64,000 bases of DNA from Marinobacterium sp. (GCA_025800125.1 JAOXSF010000111.1:1-64000); one strand, 5' to 3'. Counted from the first letter of the stretch, positions 9,545 to 18,316 are shown. Translations and numbers: made by a program. The notes: generated by a model not told the origin, from the sequence alone.

Positions 9545-11454
9545 AACTCACTTTCCAGATCTTCAAGTGCCTCCAGCTGTTCCATCCACTGTTCTTCTAT
9601 CTTCGCAATCTGCTGGCTCAGCGTCGCCTGCTCACCCAGTTTTTCTTTCAACAAGGTTTTATTTCTTTCTTCATAGATCGCTGTGTCCGCCAGCGCGGTT
9701 TCTACCTGTTCGAGCGCTACCTGCACCGACTCCATTTGTGATTCCAGCGTTTCAACCGCTTTTTTCAACGGTCGCAGCCGGGCCCGCTTTTCTGCAGCCA
9801 GTCGCTTCTGTTCCTTACGTTCAGCAGCATTCAACGAACGATTTTCACGCTCAGTTTCCGGCTGCCGCATTGCACGCTCATTGCGACGTTGCTCCAGCAG
9901 CCAGCTCTGGTAATCATTCAGATCACCACTGAATGGCTGCACCTGCCCTTCAGCAACAAGCCAGAACTCATCAACGGTATTGCGTAGAAGATTGCGGTCA
10001 TGGGACACCAGAATCAACGCCCCGTCAAAACTCTGCAAAGCCAGTGTCAGAGCATGACGCACTTCCAGATCAAGGTGGTTAGTCGGCTCATCCATCAGCA
10101 ACAGATTAGGCTTCTGCCAGGCAATCATAGCCAACGCAACACGTGCTTTCTCACCACCAGAGAAACGCTTTACGGGTGATAGTGCACCATCACCAAAGAA
10201 ATCAAACGCCCCAAGATAGTCACGAATATCCTGTTCAGATGCTTCAGGCGAGAGGCGCTGAATATGCAGCACAGGAGAAGCCTCCAAGTCGAGTGCTTCC
10301 AGCTGCTGCTGGGCAAAGTAGCCAATACGCAGATGCTCACCACAACTACGTTCACCAGCCAGTAGCGACTGATCACCAACCAGCGATTTAATCAGCGTTG
10401 ACTTACCCGCACCATTTGGCCCCAACAGACCAATACGGGCACCAGGCTCAAGGTTCAGTGACAGTTGTTGCAGAATCGCATTACCACTGTAACCACAATC
10501 TGCGTCACGCAGCTTCAGCAAAGGGTTGGAGACTTTATCCGATGCCGTAAAACGGAAAGTAAAAGGGCTCTCGATATGGGCCGCCGAGAGTTTCTCCATT
10601 CGTTCCAGCTCTTTCAGGCGACTCTGCGCCTGTCGTGCCTTGGTGGCCTTGGCACGAAAGCGGCGCACAAAACTGTCAATTTCAGCAATACGCGCCTGCT
10701 GTTTTTCATACTGCGCCTGCTGTTGCGCTAACCGTTCAGCACGCAACACTTCAAACGCACTGTAGTTGCCTTTGTATATTTCCAGTTTTTTCTGGTACAG
10801 GTGTACTACATAACCAACAACATTATCGATAAAGTCACGGTCATGGGAAATCAGCAACAGCGTACCCGGATACTGGCGTAGCCACTGCTCCAGCCAGATG
10901 GTAGCATCCAGATCAAGGTGGTTGGTGGGCTCGTCCAGTAACAGCAGGTCCGACGGACACATCAACGCCTGTGCCAGATTCAGGCGAATACGCCAGCCCC
11001 CGGAGAAACTCTGGACCGGTCGATCACCGTCAGCTTCAGAGAAACCAAGCCCAGCCAGTAGCTGACGGGCACGGGACTCCGCGCTGTAGCCTTGCAGATC
11101 ATCAAGCTGGCTGTGCAGTTCAGCACTGCGGTGATGATCACCGGCGGCATCTGCCTCTGCCAGCGCTTGTTGCACCTTGCGTAGCTGATAGTCGCCGTCC
11201 AGTACGTAATCGACAGCACGCCGCTCACTGGCAACGACCTCCTGCGCCATATGTGCAATACGCAACTGGCCGGGTAATTGAAGATGACCACCATCGGCTT
11301 GAAGCTGGCCAAGTATCATACTGAACAGCGTCGATTTACCGGCCCCATTGGCACCGATAATACCCACCTTCCAGCCACTGTGAAGGGTCAGATCTGCCTG
11401 TTCCAGAATGGACAGGGGACCACGATGTAAACTGATTTGCTGCAACTGAATCAT
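9529..11454 (-). CDS. yheS: ABC-F family ATPase YheS-like
   Basis: ABC-F proteins act on stalled or special ribosomes as soluble twin ATPases, not as transporters. The 641-residue product has two ABC domains: Walker A GANGAGKST near residue 34 and GPNGAGKST in the second half; signatures SGGWR and SGGEK; Walker B blocks LLLLDEPTNHLD and LLLMDEPTNHLD. The interdomain linker carries the ABC-F arm and the FVRRFRAKATKARQAQSR segment; the C-terminus is a charged coiled coil. The start at 11454 (MIQLQQISLHRG) matches YheS length and start; the frame extends upstream without homology. Its start codon overlaps that of the divergent TIGR02444 gene by two bases, so its promoter must lie inside that gene. 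Confidence 0.94.
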   Translation of the reverse strand: MIQLQQISLHRGPLSILEQADLTLHSGWKVGIIGANGAGKSTLFSMILGQLQADGGHLQLPGQLRIAHMAQEVVASERRAVDYVLDGDYQLRKVQQALAEADAAGDHHRSAELHSQLDDLQGYSAESRARQLLAGLGFSEADGDRPVQSFSGGWRIRLNLAQALMCPSDLLLLDEPTNHLDLDATIWLEQWLRQYPGTLLLISHDRDFIDNVVGYVVHLYQKKLEIYKGNYSAFEVLRAERLAQQQAQYEKQQARIAEIDSFVRRFRAKATKARQAQSRLKELERMEKLSAAHIESPFTFRFTASDKVSNPLLKLRDADCGYSGNAILQQLSLNLEPGARIGLLGPNGAGKSTLIKSLVGDQSLLAGERSCGEHLRIGYFAQQQLEALDLEASPVLHIQRLSPEASEQDIRDYLGAFDFFGDGALSPVKRFSGGEKARVALAMIAWQKPNLLLMDEPTNHLDLEVRHALTLALQSFDGALILVSHDRNLLRNTVDEFWLVAEGQVQPFSGDLNDYQSWLLEQRRNERAMRQPETERENRSLNAAERKEQKRLAAEKRARLRPLKKAVETLESQMESVQVALEQVETALADTAIYEERNKTLLKEKLGEQATLSQQIAKIEEQWMEQLEALEDLESELNVTD

Positions 11455-12037
11455 GGCGACGCATTCTACCACAGCCCTGCAACTGGATAATCCATTCTGG
11501 CAATTTGCCCTGCAATTCTGGCAACAGCATGATGTCGAACGCTGCTGTCTTGAACTACAGGCACAGGGGCTGAGCATCAATCGGCTGCTGTTCTGCCTCT
11601 GGCTGGCCGAACAGGGGCTACAGCTGCCTGGTCTGGATAGCAATACAGGCCAGCCTGAAGGTATTGACCCATACGATAAGACAGATCAGCAGAACAATAC
11701 GGTCCAAACTCACAGTGCAGATTGCTGGCAACAGCAGATCAGTCACCCGCTGCGCGCACTACGTTTCAACATAAGAGCCATGAAAGCATACGAACCTGCT
11801 CTGGAAGCTGCTTATAAAGCACTGCGAAAAGCTGAGCTGGCCTGCGAACAGGTCGAGATTGCTTACCTGTGGCAAAGCAGCCAGAGCAGTGTGCCAGCAG
11901 ACCCCGGCCTTGAATTGGCGCAATACAACCTGCAACACTGGCTCGACTGTCAGCAATGTTCACACCTGCTACAACATGAAACATTATGGGCATTGCTGAA
12001 GCACTGGCAGGCGTTCACACTACAATCACTTTCCTGA
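11453..12037 (+). CDS. TIGR02444 (DUF2390) family protein
   Basis: A 194-residue cytosolic protein of the TIGR02444/DUF2390 family, recognised by the opening NPFWQFALQFW, the CCLELQAQGLSINRLLFCLWLAEQGL segment and the HPLRALRFNIRAMK region followed by YKALRKAELACEQVEIAYLW. It is mainly helical; function is unknown in the family. No other in-frame ATG precedes the conserved region, so the ATG at 11453 is the likely start even though it shares bases 11453-11454 with the start codon of divergent yheS. Pairing with an ABC-F gene is also seen in pseudomonads, by memory, which suggests a linked role. Confidence 0.82.
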   Translation: MATHSTTALQLDNPFWQFALQFWQQHDVERCCLELQAQGLSINRLLFCLWLAEQGLQLPGLDSNTGQPEGIDPYDKTDQQNNTVQTHSADCWQQQISHPLRALRFNIRAMKAYEPALEAAYKALRKAELACEQVEIAYLWQSSQSSVPADPGLELAQYNLQHWLDCQQCSHLLQHETLWALLKHWQAFTLQSLS

Positions 12038-12170
12038 CCGCATACTGAAACGCAAGATCAGAATTAATCCACTGGTAATGCTTCTGTTGCCCTGTACGCT
12101 GGCAGCAAGCTGAACTTTGCTATTTAATCGGTCACTAACGGTTACGGACCACAGAACAAGGATCAACAGA

Positions 12171-12896
12171 ATGAAACGTACCTGGCTGGCTGCCGCTCTG
12201 GCGACCACTATGACAGTTGCCGCTCCGGTTTTCGCGGCAGAGTCTGATACCCGCAAGCAGGACACTATCAAACTTGAAACTGAAGAGCAGAAACTGAGCT
12301 ACAGTCTGGGACTGATTCTGGGCCAGCAACTGAGCTCTCAGGTAGAAACGCTGGATTACGAAGCGTTTCAGTCTGCCCTGAAATCAGTTTATAACGACCT
12401 GAAACCTGCACTGACTGAAGAGCAGATTGGCAAAGTCATGCAGGATTTCCAGGCGCGCAAGATGGCAGAGCAGCGCGAGGCACTTAAAGCACTGGCTGAT
12501 ACAAACCTGGCAAAAGGTGAAGCCTATCAGGCAGAAAATGCCAAGAAAGAAGGTGTGCTGAAAACCGAGAGCGGCCTGCAGTATGAAGTACTGGTTGAAG
12601 GCGAAGGCAAACAGCCTGGCACAGAGGACACAGTCAAGGTTCACTACACAGGCACTCTGGTAGACGGCACCATGTTTGATAGCTCTGTTGAGCGTGGCGA
12701 GCCGGTATCCTTCCAGCTCAATGGTGTAATTCCAGGCTGGACAGAAGGTCTGCAGTTGATGAAAGAAGGCGGTAAGGCCCGCTTTGTTATTCCATCTGAT
12801 CTGGCCTATGGCCCAGGCGGTATGGGTAAGGCCATTGGTCCGAATGAGACACTGGTATTCGAGGTTGAACTGCTTAAAGTAAACCCTGAGGACTGA
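12171..12896 (+). CDS. Periplasmic FKBP-type peptidyl-prolyl cis-trans isomerase (FkpA/Mip-like)
   Basis: Folding helper that isomerises Xaa-Pro bonds in the envelope. From the ATG at 12171 (AAGG site upstream) the 241-residue product begins with a clear signal peptide, MKRTWLAAALATTMTVAAPVFA, cleaved before AES. Next comes an FKBP_N dimerisation region (about 35-125; SYSLGLILGQQL) and the C-terminal FKBP domain with VKVHYTGTLVDGTMFDSS, GVIPGWTEGLQLM and the LAYGPGG loop. Active-site aromatic and aspartate positions look intact. It stands alone and ends at a strong terminator. FkpA, FklB and Mip homologues cannot be told apart with certainty. Confidence 0.93.
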   Translation: MKRTWLAAALATTMTVAAPVFAAESDTRKQDTIKLETEEQKLSYSLGLILGQQLSSQVETLDYEAFQSALKSVYNDLKPALTEEQIGKVMQDFQARKMAEQREALKALADTNLAKGEAYQAENAKKEGVLKTESGLQYEVLVEGEGKQPGTEDTVKVHYTGTLVDGTMFDSSVERGEPVSFQLNGVIPGWTEGLQLMKEGGKARFVIPSDLAYGPGGMGKAIGPNETLVFEVELLKVNPED

Positions 12897-12934
12897 TTCT
12901 CAGACCATTCTTCCAGTAGCAAAGCCCAGACACA

Positions 12935-12960
12935 ACAAAGACCGCTCAAGCGGTCTTTGT
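12935..12960 (+). terminator. Rho-independent terminator of the FKBP gene
   Basis: Twelve-bp arms ACAAAGACCGCT / AGCGGTCTTTGT around a very short loop, followed by ATTT. The A-rich left arm also lets it work for the convergent WD40 gene. Confidence 0.85.
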
Positions 12961-12993
12961 ATTTACAGCAACGTTACAATGACAAGCTGATGA

Positions 12994-13992
12994 TTATTGC
13001 AGCCGGTTCACAAAACCGTTTGCACCCACCGCCAGATACTCATTTCTGCTGGTACCAAAAGCAACATCTTCCACGGTAGTACTGACCGGGCCATAGGCAT
13101 CACGTTTGTGCAGCTGCCAGCTGCGCATCAACTGACCACTATGTGTATCCCAGAGCTGAACCATGCCGGAAGCAGAACCGGTCAACAACTGACGGTTATC
13201 ACGCGAAAAGCGAGCACTGACATAACTGAGCCTCTTGGTGAACAGCTCATCTTTCTTGCCACTGAGCACCGTAATTTCACGCCCACTTGTAGTATCCCAG
13301 ATCACAGCACGATCCAGAGTCGCGGAACTGAAAGCCATGCGCCCATCCGCAGACAAAGCAACAGTATCAACAGTATTACCAAACTCCAGCGTGTGACGGA
13401 GCTCGCCACTCAGCAGATCCCAGACTTTCGCCTTATAAGCATCAGACCCGGTCAGTGCCAGTTGTCCTACCGCATCCAGCGCCACCGCCCGCACCCGTGC
13501 ATCATGGCGAAAGTTTTTGGTAATGCCACCATTTTTCAGATCGTAATACGTAGCATTGAAATCAGCCTGCCCCACCAGAGCAAAGTTACCTTCCGGCGCC
13601 AGTGCAAGATCAAGAATTTCAGCCTGAGAACTGAGAAACTCCAACGCCTTGCCAGAGCCTGTCTCCCATAGCACCAGATCTCGCTGGCTGGCCGTTACTG
13701 CATATTTTTCATCTGGCGAAAATGCCGTCGCGGAGATCGTCGAATATTCACCAGCCTGATGATTCCAGTTGAACAGACGGGCATTCTGCCGCAGATCCCA
13801 GAGACTGCCGCCATGCAACGATGAGCCCAGACTAACGTACCGGGCCTGCGGTGAAATCGCAGCACTGTACAGGCCCTGGCGGGCGTACTCCTGCCAGCTC
13901 TGCGGGGTATCCGCCTGCTGACAACCAGACAGAAATACAGCTGCACCTACAGCCAGTGATACTATACGCAGCGGCGAAACAGCTCGAAACAT
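12994..13992 (-). CDS. WD40-repeat lipoprotein
   Basis: A 332-residue lipoprotein: the N-terminus has a hydrophobic stretch ending in LSGC, a good lipobox with the lipidated cysteine at residue 24. The rest holds five or more WD40-like blades, for example AVTASQRDLVLWETGSG, ALTGSDAYKAKVWDLLSG, AFSSATLDRAVIWDTTSG and LLTGSASGMVQLWDTHSG, which should fold as a beta-propeller and bind partner proteins in the envelope. AAGGA lies 8 bases before the ATG. It starts 10 bp after rsd on the same strand, so the two are probably co-transcribed; the pairing of an anti-sigma factor with an envelope propeller is notable, but its meaning is unknown. Confidence 0.85.
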   Translation of the reverse strand: MFRAVSPLRIVSLAVGAAVFLSGCQQADTPQSWQEYARQGLYSAAISPQARYVSLGSSLHGGSLWDLRQNARLFNWNHQAGEYSTISATAFSPDEKYAVTASQRDLVLWETGSGKALEFLSSQAEILDLALAPEGNFALVGQADFNATYYDLKNGGITKNFRHDARVRAVALDAVGQLALTGSDAYKAKVWDLLSGELRHTLEFGNTVDTVALSADGRMAFSSATLDRAVIWDTTSGREITVLSGKKDELFTKRLSYVSARFSRDNRQLLTGSASGMVQLWDTHSGQLMRSWQLHKRDAYGPVSTTVEDVAFGTSRNEYLAVGANGFVNRLQ

Positions 13993-14002
13993 TATGATTC
14001 CT

Positions 14003-14482
14003 TCAATCCCCGGATGCCAGCGCCTGTTCGCGGTGTGCTGTATGCAGCACTTCTATCATCCGGTCTTCCAGTGAAAAGCGTTCTTCCAGTGCAACCCCCA
14101 GATCTGACAGTGCGCCAGACAACTCACGCACATCCTGAATGGTCGGGTTACGAAGACCGGAATAACAGTCATTAAAATCCAGCGCAAGATCTGTACTGGC
14201 CTGAATGCGGGGAAATAGTGCCTGCGCCTGCTCTACGCTATCATCATCAAACTGACTGCCTTCACGCAACAGCTGCTCATATACCTCAAAGTGCCCAGAT
14301 GACAGGTAATCCACCAGTAACTGACAGAACCGTTCTACCGCGGTGTCCAGGCCATCGGTCACATCCTGCGACGGCAGACTGATAAAGCGAGAAATCAGAA
14401 TCTGACGCTCTGATAACCAGGTATCAATAATTTCACTGACACCTCCCCAGCGTTCTCTGGCATTACGACATCTTTCTAGCAT
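14003..14482 (-). CDS. rsd: Regulator of sigma D / AlgQ family anti-sigma factor
   Basis: Rsd binds the housekeeping sigma-70 and shifts RNA polymerase use towards other sigma factors; AlgQ of Pseudomonas is the orthologue. The 159-residue product opens MLERCRNARERWGGV, close to AlgQ, and holds the core FCQLLVDYLSSGHFEVYEQLL and the helix LDFNDCYSG. AAGGAG precedes the ATG at 14482 at seven bases, whereas the longer open frame to 14659 lacks similarity. The tail ALEERFSLEDRMIEVLHTA is the typical Rsd C-terminus. It heads a probable two-gene unit with the WD40 lipoprotein and is divergent from the FliL-domain gene. Confidence 0.93.
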   Translation of the reverse strand: MLERCRNARERWGGVSEIIDTWLSERQILISRFISLPSQDVTDGLDTAVERFCQLLVDYLSSGHFEVYEQLLREGSQFDDDSVEQAQALFPRIQASTDLALDFNDCYSGLRNPTIQDVRELSGALSDLGVALEERFSLEDRMIEVLHTAHREQALASGD

Positions 14483-14681
14483 GGTGCGTCTCCTTTGCGA
14501 GTCGGAACTCTGAACAGGAATACCGGTGTACAGTGCCAGACAACCCGACACTGACATCATAGTAATCCTTCCCCCCGGCCCGAACAATGACCCGGCCTGC
14601 CGCATATTAAAGAACGACCTGTCAGCTACCGCCAGCTCAATAATCCGTAAAATAGACAACGAACGAACCGCTTCGGCCCTG

Positions 14682-14708
14682 TTGAGGGACAGCCGGTCAG
14701 GTTATACT
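14682..14708 (+). promoter_or_regulatory. Possible sigma-70 promoter for the FliL-domain gene
   Basis: TTGAGG at 14682 and TATACT at 14703 resemble -35 and -10 hexamers with a 15-bp gap, slightly short. They lie 48 bp before the ATG at 14756. This is a visual match only. Confidence 0.4.
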
Positions 14709-14755
14709 GGTGCGGTTTTCAAACACAGTCCGGGATGGAACAACGGAGGCATCCG

Positions 14756-15157
14756 ATGCTGAAAAAACTGATCGCAGGCATGCTGCTGGTAATGTTTGCC
14801 AGCCTGGCTCAGGCTGCTGAAGACGGCGCTGAAGCTGGCGAATACGTGAACTATATCGAGCTCAAGCCTTTCGTTGCCAACTTTGGTACCGGGCCGAAAC
14901 TGCGCTTCGTCAAGTGTGAAATTACCATTCAGGTAACTTCAGAAGCCGCACACCATGCGGTAAACAAACATATGCCGCATATTCGCAACGACCTTGTTTT
15001 TCTGCTCAGTGGCCAGAGTGTTGAGTCAATGAAGACAATTGAAGCACAGCGCACACTGGCAACCAAAGCACTGAAACAGGCCCAGAATCTGCTGCTACAG
15101 GAAGAAGGCGAAGCCTTTGTAAGCGACCTGTTCTTTACCAGCTTTGTGATGCAGTAA
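14756..15157 (+). CDS. Secreted orphan FliL-domain protein
   Basis: The 133-residue product has a signal peptide (MLKKLIAGMLLVMFASLAQA, probable cleavage after AQA) followed by a FliL domain: YVNYIELKPFVANFG, LRFVKCEITIQVTS, HMPHIRNDLVFLLSGQ and VSDLFFTSFVMQ at the C-terminus. FliL normally stays at the flagellar stator through a membrane helix and sits in a flagellar operon. This copy lies alone beside rsd, and its hydrophobic segment looks cleavable, so it may be a soluble periplasmic paralogue. Pseudomonads carry a similar gene near algQ, from memory. GGAGG sits six bases before the ATG. A terminator follows. Confidence 0.85.
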   Translation: MLKKLIAGMLLVMFASLAQAAEDGAEAGEYVNYIELKPFVANFGTGPKLRFVKCEITIQVTSEAAHHAVNKHMPHIRNDLVFLLSGQSVESMKTIEAQRTLATKALKQAQNLLLQEEGEAFVSDLFFTSFVMQ

Positions 15158-15194
15158 ACACTTCCTGCGGGCTGTTCAACAGCCCAGACATACT

Positions 15195-15225
15195 AAAGGC
15201 CGCCTTTATTAACAAGGCGGCCTTT
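15195..15225. terminator. Bidirectional terminator
   Basis: Perfect 12-bp arms AAAGGCCGCCTT / AAGGCGGCCTTT with a 7-nt loop. It lies between the FliL-domain gene and the convergent FabI-type gene and can serve both. Confidence 0.88.
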
Positions 15226-15291
15226 CTGTATCTGCTACCCCATTCTGATGTATCAACTCATCAGGCAGCAATCTTTATAAAGCGGCGTTTA

Positions 15292-16059
15292 TCAAGCGAC
15301 AATATGATGGCCAGCATCAACGAACTCGATGCTACCAGTCAGACGGGTTGCCATATCACTGACCAGAAACGCCGCCATATTGCCTACATCTTCCGGCCGT
15401 CCCAGCTGATGCAATGGAGAACGCTCGACTGCATCCTGCATCAGCTGGTCAAACTGCTCGATACCGGAAGCCGCACGGGTTGGCATCGGGCCAGGAGACA
15501 GACTGTGTACCCGGATATTTTTCGAGCCCAGTTCAAATGCCAGATAGCGTACGGAGCTTTCCAGCGCAGCCTTGATCGGCCCCATCATATCGTAGTGATC
15601 AACAACCTTAGCTGAGCCATAGTAGCTCATAGTCAGCAACGTACCGCCATTTTTCATCAGCGGTTCAGCACATTTCGCCATACGAATAAAGGAATGGCAG
15701 GAGATGTCCATCGCTTTACTGAAGCCTTCCGGGGAGGTGTCTACCAGACGCCCATGCAGCTCATCAAGCGGCGACCAGGCGATCGCATGAATCACAAAAT
15801 CCAGTTCACCCCATTGTTGCTCCAGCTGTTCAAAAACCATCTCCATCTGGCCAGGTACAGCAACGTCCAGCGGCAACATGGATGCTTCCAGTTCATCAGC
15901 CAGCGGTTCTACATAAGGACGTGCCTTTTCGTTCAGATAGGTGACACAGAGCTCAGCACCCGCCTTACGTAATACGGATGCACAACCGTATGCAATGCTG
16001 TGACGGTTGGCAATTCCTACAACCAGCCCTTTCTTGCCGGTCAAATCCATCATATTCAT
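15292..16059 (-). CDS. fabI: FabI-type enoyl-[acyl-carrier-protein] reductase
   Basis: Short-chain dehydrogenase fold enzyme that reduces enoyl-ACP with NAD(P)H in fatty-acid elongation. The 255-residue product has the FabI-type nucleotide signature GLVVGIANRHSIAYG near residue 10, the SYYGSAKVVDHYDMMGPIKAAL active-site block with the Y-x6-K pair, and the NIRVHSLSPGPMPTRAASGI substrate loop. The start at 16059 gives the usual N-terminus; methionines two and three codons later are alternatives. It stands alone between convergent and divergent genes. The sequence differs from the main gammaproteobacterial FabI (YYGS in place of the more common YLG), so it may be a second isoform. Confidence 0.88.
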   Translation of the reverse strand: MNMMDLTGKKGLVVGIANRHSIAYGCASVLRKAGAELCVTYLNEKARPYVEPLADELEASMLPLDVAVPGQMEMVFEQLEQQWGELDFVIHAIAWSPLDELHGRLVDTSPEGFSKAMDISCHSFIRMAKCAEPLMKNGGTLLTMSYYGSAKVVDHYDMMGPIKAALESSVRYLAFELGSKNIRVHSLSPGPMPTRAASGIEQFDQLMQDAVERSPLHQLGRPEDVGNMAAFLVSDMATRLTGSIEFVDAGHHIVA

Positions 16060-16504
16060 GGTAAACATCCATTTACTGAGTTTGAGTGATAGCGCAGCAG
16101 CGTAATGAGTTCCTGTGACAGAGCCATGAACATTACAGTGCGAGCAGATTACAGACATCTGGCCACAGAACACCATGCAATTACGCAGGTTGCTGATTTC
16201 GCAGGCGCAGCATAAAGAGTACAGATTATACCGATGAATAAAACAGCTTTCGCCCTGAAGTGAGCAGAAAAACAGTAGCAAGACTACCGTACGACAGCAG
16301 ATGCGCTATGGTTCAGAAGTCTGGAGATAGAAATTTGCTGACAATATCTGCAAGCACATGAAGGTTAAACTGCCAGCACACAACGACAGATAGAGAGTCA
16401 GATTGTAAACCACGGCGATACCAGAACCGGTAGCGACAGCCAAAAGCACGTAACGGCTATACGGAACCCATTGACATAACATACTGAACATAACAGGAGG
16501 ACGG
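16060..16504. other. Intergenic region upstream of FabI-type gene
   Basis: About 445 bases holding the leftward fabI promoter and the rightward promoter of the next gene. A hydrophobic 61-codon frame on the minus strand (16306-16491) has no ribosome site and is not called. No clear hairpin or operator is seen. Confidence 0.4.
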
Positions 16505-16951
16505 ATGCCTGACAGCAGCTCACTGGAAGCCGTCCTGGAACATATGTTGAGACGGGCATCACAGCAAGGACAGATTGAAAGCTATGGGCCGCGTACTCAT
16601 CTGTATCGACACGGCCTGTACAGTAACACTACCAGCCTGTGGAGCCACTCCCCTGCACTGGCACTGAACCATCCGGGGCGTTATCTGATCACAGTGCAAC
16701 CGCAGCAAAGCTTGCGACTGGCAATACTGCGCAAAGATGAGTTTGATCAGTTGCTACATGAAAGCTGGGCTGAAGAAGGCAGTATCACTCAGGCTTTGAA
16801 CCGACTCTGCAGCTGTCTTGACCGGTGCAGCTGGCATAGTGCTATTGATGGCTTTGCTAGCTACAGACTGGATCCAGGCCCGCATTACCATCACATTATC
16901 ATTTTCAGACCCCTGCAAAGCCTGGCCCTGACAGATATAGAACGGCTCTGA
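16505..16951 (+). CDS. Hypothetical protein, 148 residues
   Basis: I do not recognise a family. The ATG at 16505 has a strong AGGAGG four bases upstream, which supports a real gene. The product has no signal peptide or membrane helix. It begins with a helical stretch (SLEAVLEHMLRRASQQGQ), contains a beta-rich centre (RYLITVQPQQSLRLAILRKDEFDQLLHESW), and has a cysteine and histidine pocket near CSCLDRCSWHS and GPHYHHIII. No linked operon is seen; the next gene is 360 bp away. Confidence 0.65.
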   Translation: MPDSSSLEAVLEHMLRRASQQGQIESYGPRTHLYRHGLYSNTTSLWSHSPALALNHPGRYLITVQPQQSLRLAILRKDEFDQLLHESWAEEGSITQALNRLCSCLDRCSWHSAIDGFASYRLDPGPHYHHIIIFRPLQSLALTDIERL

Positions 16952-17311
16952 TCGTTTACCTGTTCACTCTGAATTCAAACATACGTTCACAAATTCAAAC
17001 AAGCAGTTGTAATCTACAGGGTAAACATCCTGTCCTTACTAATTTACAGTACCTTTACTGCAAAATGACCCAAAACGACCGCAAACAGAAGGGTTCACCC
17101 CTCTACCAGCATAAAAACGCCACTAAAGCCGTACAAAAAAAATGTTCTGTACAATAAAAAATCAAACAAAGGCAATTGTTCATTTTATGCTCTGGTGGTA
17201 AATTGACCAGGAAAATCTGGAAGCATTGCATCCGAATTCTGTCTGGCAGTGCAAGCCTGCCCACATGACAGCAGCACGCTGTTTTATCTGACATATGGAC
17301 AGGAGAAGATT
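16952..17311 (+). other. AT-rich intergenic region
   Basis: About 360 bases with A/T-rich blocks around 17140-17210 and no gene. It should carry the promoter of the following gene. Loosely repeated ATTCAAAC and TTTAC words occur, but not as a regular array. Confidence 0.4.
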
Positions 17312-18193
17312 ATGGAGATCAAAAAATTACAGAACCTGTTGATTGAAAGTAGCGGCGAGCGTCAACAGCATGCACACCCACCTGTACCAAAAGAAGCATC
17401 TTTTGGTAACCGTCTGCGCGACACTGCAGACAGCTTTGAGGCGTTGTTGTCACGCACCAGCATCCCTGCCAGCAGCGATGTTACCCAGAGCCTCTACATG
17501 GCTCAGATGCAGGCGCAAAAAAATGCGCTACTGGATGAGTACGCCAGTACCCTGGGTCGCCTGAGCCACGATTTCAGTCGCCAGCTAGGCACTACCGGCC
17601 TGCACCTCAGCGAAATTATCGAACATGCGGAAACACCCGGCTCCCTTACTCAGTTGCTGGCTCCGCTGACCGCCACCAGTCGCCAGCAGGCCGAGCAATT
17701 TATCCAGACCCATCAGGTGCAGATCCACAGCCTGAAACTGAAAAATCGGGAAATTCAGAACTTTCCCCCCACACTCAGCGCCTGGCTAAATCAGCAGCAC
17801 CTGCTTCCGACAACAGGGCCTGCAAGCACTGCAGCTACCCCACAGCCACAAGATGATGCCAGCCGCTATCAGCAGATCAGTCAGCAGTACCAGCAACACC
17901 TGACAGGCCTTAAAGCCGCCTATAATGACGCCGCAAATGCACTGTTACTGGAAGCTCAACGTAGCCTGCCCGTCGACAATATCAGCCTGGCAGAGCTGGT
18001 CCGAGCACTTGAACAACCACAAAGCGCCACAGGAACAGATAATTTTATTACCAGCCCTCTACAACAGTGGCTCCGAGAACAGCAGCCTCTGGCTGAACAG
18101 TTTCTGCAACAGCGGCAAGCCAGCAACAACATTCCCAGCATGGCTGACTGGGCGCGCCAGAATGGCATGACACACCCCTGGTTACATAGCTGA
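17312..18193 (+). CDS. Hypothetical glutamine-rich protein, 293 residues
   Basis: I do not recognise a family. The ATG at 17312 has AGGAG eight bases upstream; the frame extends to 17249 but without support. The product is soluble, rich in glutamine, leucine and alanine, and mostly helical with several long amphipathic stretches (for example MAQMQAQKNALLDEYASTLG and YQQISQQYQQHLTGLKAAY), separated by a proline/threonine linker near residue 175. There is no signal peptide. The helical, adhesive-looking composition could suit a secreted effector, a chaperone partner or a structural protein, but nothing in the neighbourhood decides this. Confidence 0.7.
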   Translation: MEIKKLQNLLIESSGERQQHAHPPVPKEASFGNRLRDTADSFEALLSRTSIPASSDVTQSLYMAQMQAQKNALLDEYASTLGRLSHDFSRQLGTTGLHLSEIIEHAETPGSLTQLLAPLTATSRQQAEQFIQTHQVQIHSLKLKNREIQNFPPTLSAWLNQQHLLPTTGPASTAATPQPQDDASRYQQISQQYQQHLTGLKAAYNDAANALLLEAQRSLPVDNISLAELVRALEQPQSATGTDNFITSPLQQWLREQQPLAEQFLQQRQASNNIPSMADWARQNGMTHPWLHS

Positions 18194-18267
18194 GTGGTAA
18201 CCTCTTTCTGAGTACCAGCTCTGTCAGCTATATCTAGTGGTGGACTGTTACAATCGTGCTCCGTTGT

Positions 18268-18316
18268 TTTGATGATCAGCGATCATCAAAGCCTGGTGAT
18301 CGCCTACATCAGGCGA
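18268..18316 (+). other. Two adjacent perfect inverted repeats
   Basis: TTTGATGATC-AGC-GATCATCAAA (18268-18290, 10-bp arms) and TCGCCT-N5-AGGCGA (18300-18316). They lie between the glutamine-rich gene and the DUF465 pseudogene. No T run follows, so they may be operators or mRNA hairpins and not a classic terminator. Confidence 0.6.

Noticed and set aside
16306-16491. 61-codon hydrophobic frame on the minus strand
   Set aside because: Two helix-like stretches are visible, but there is no ribosome site and no support from context, and it lies in a divergent promoter region.
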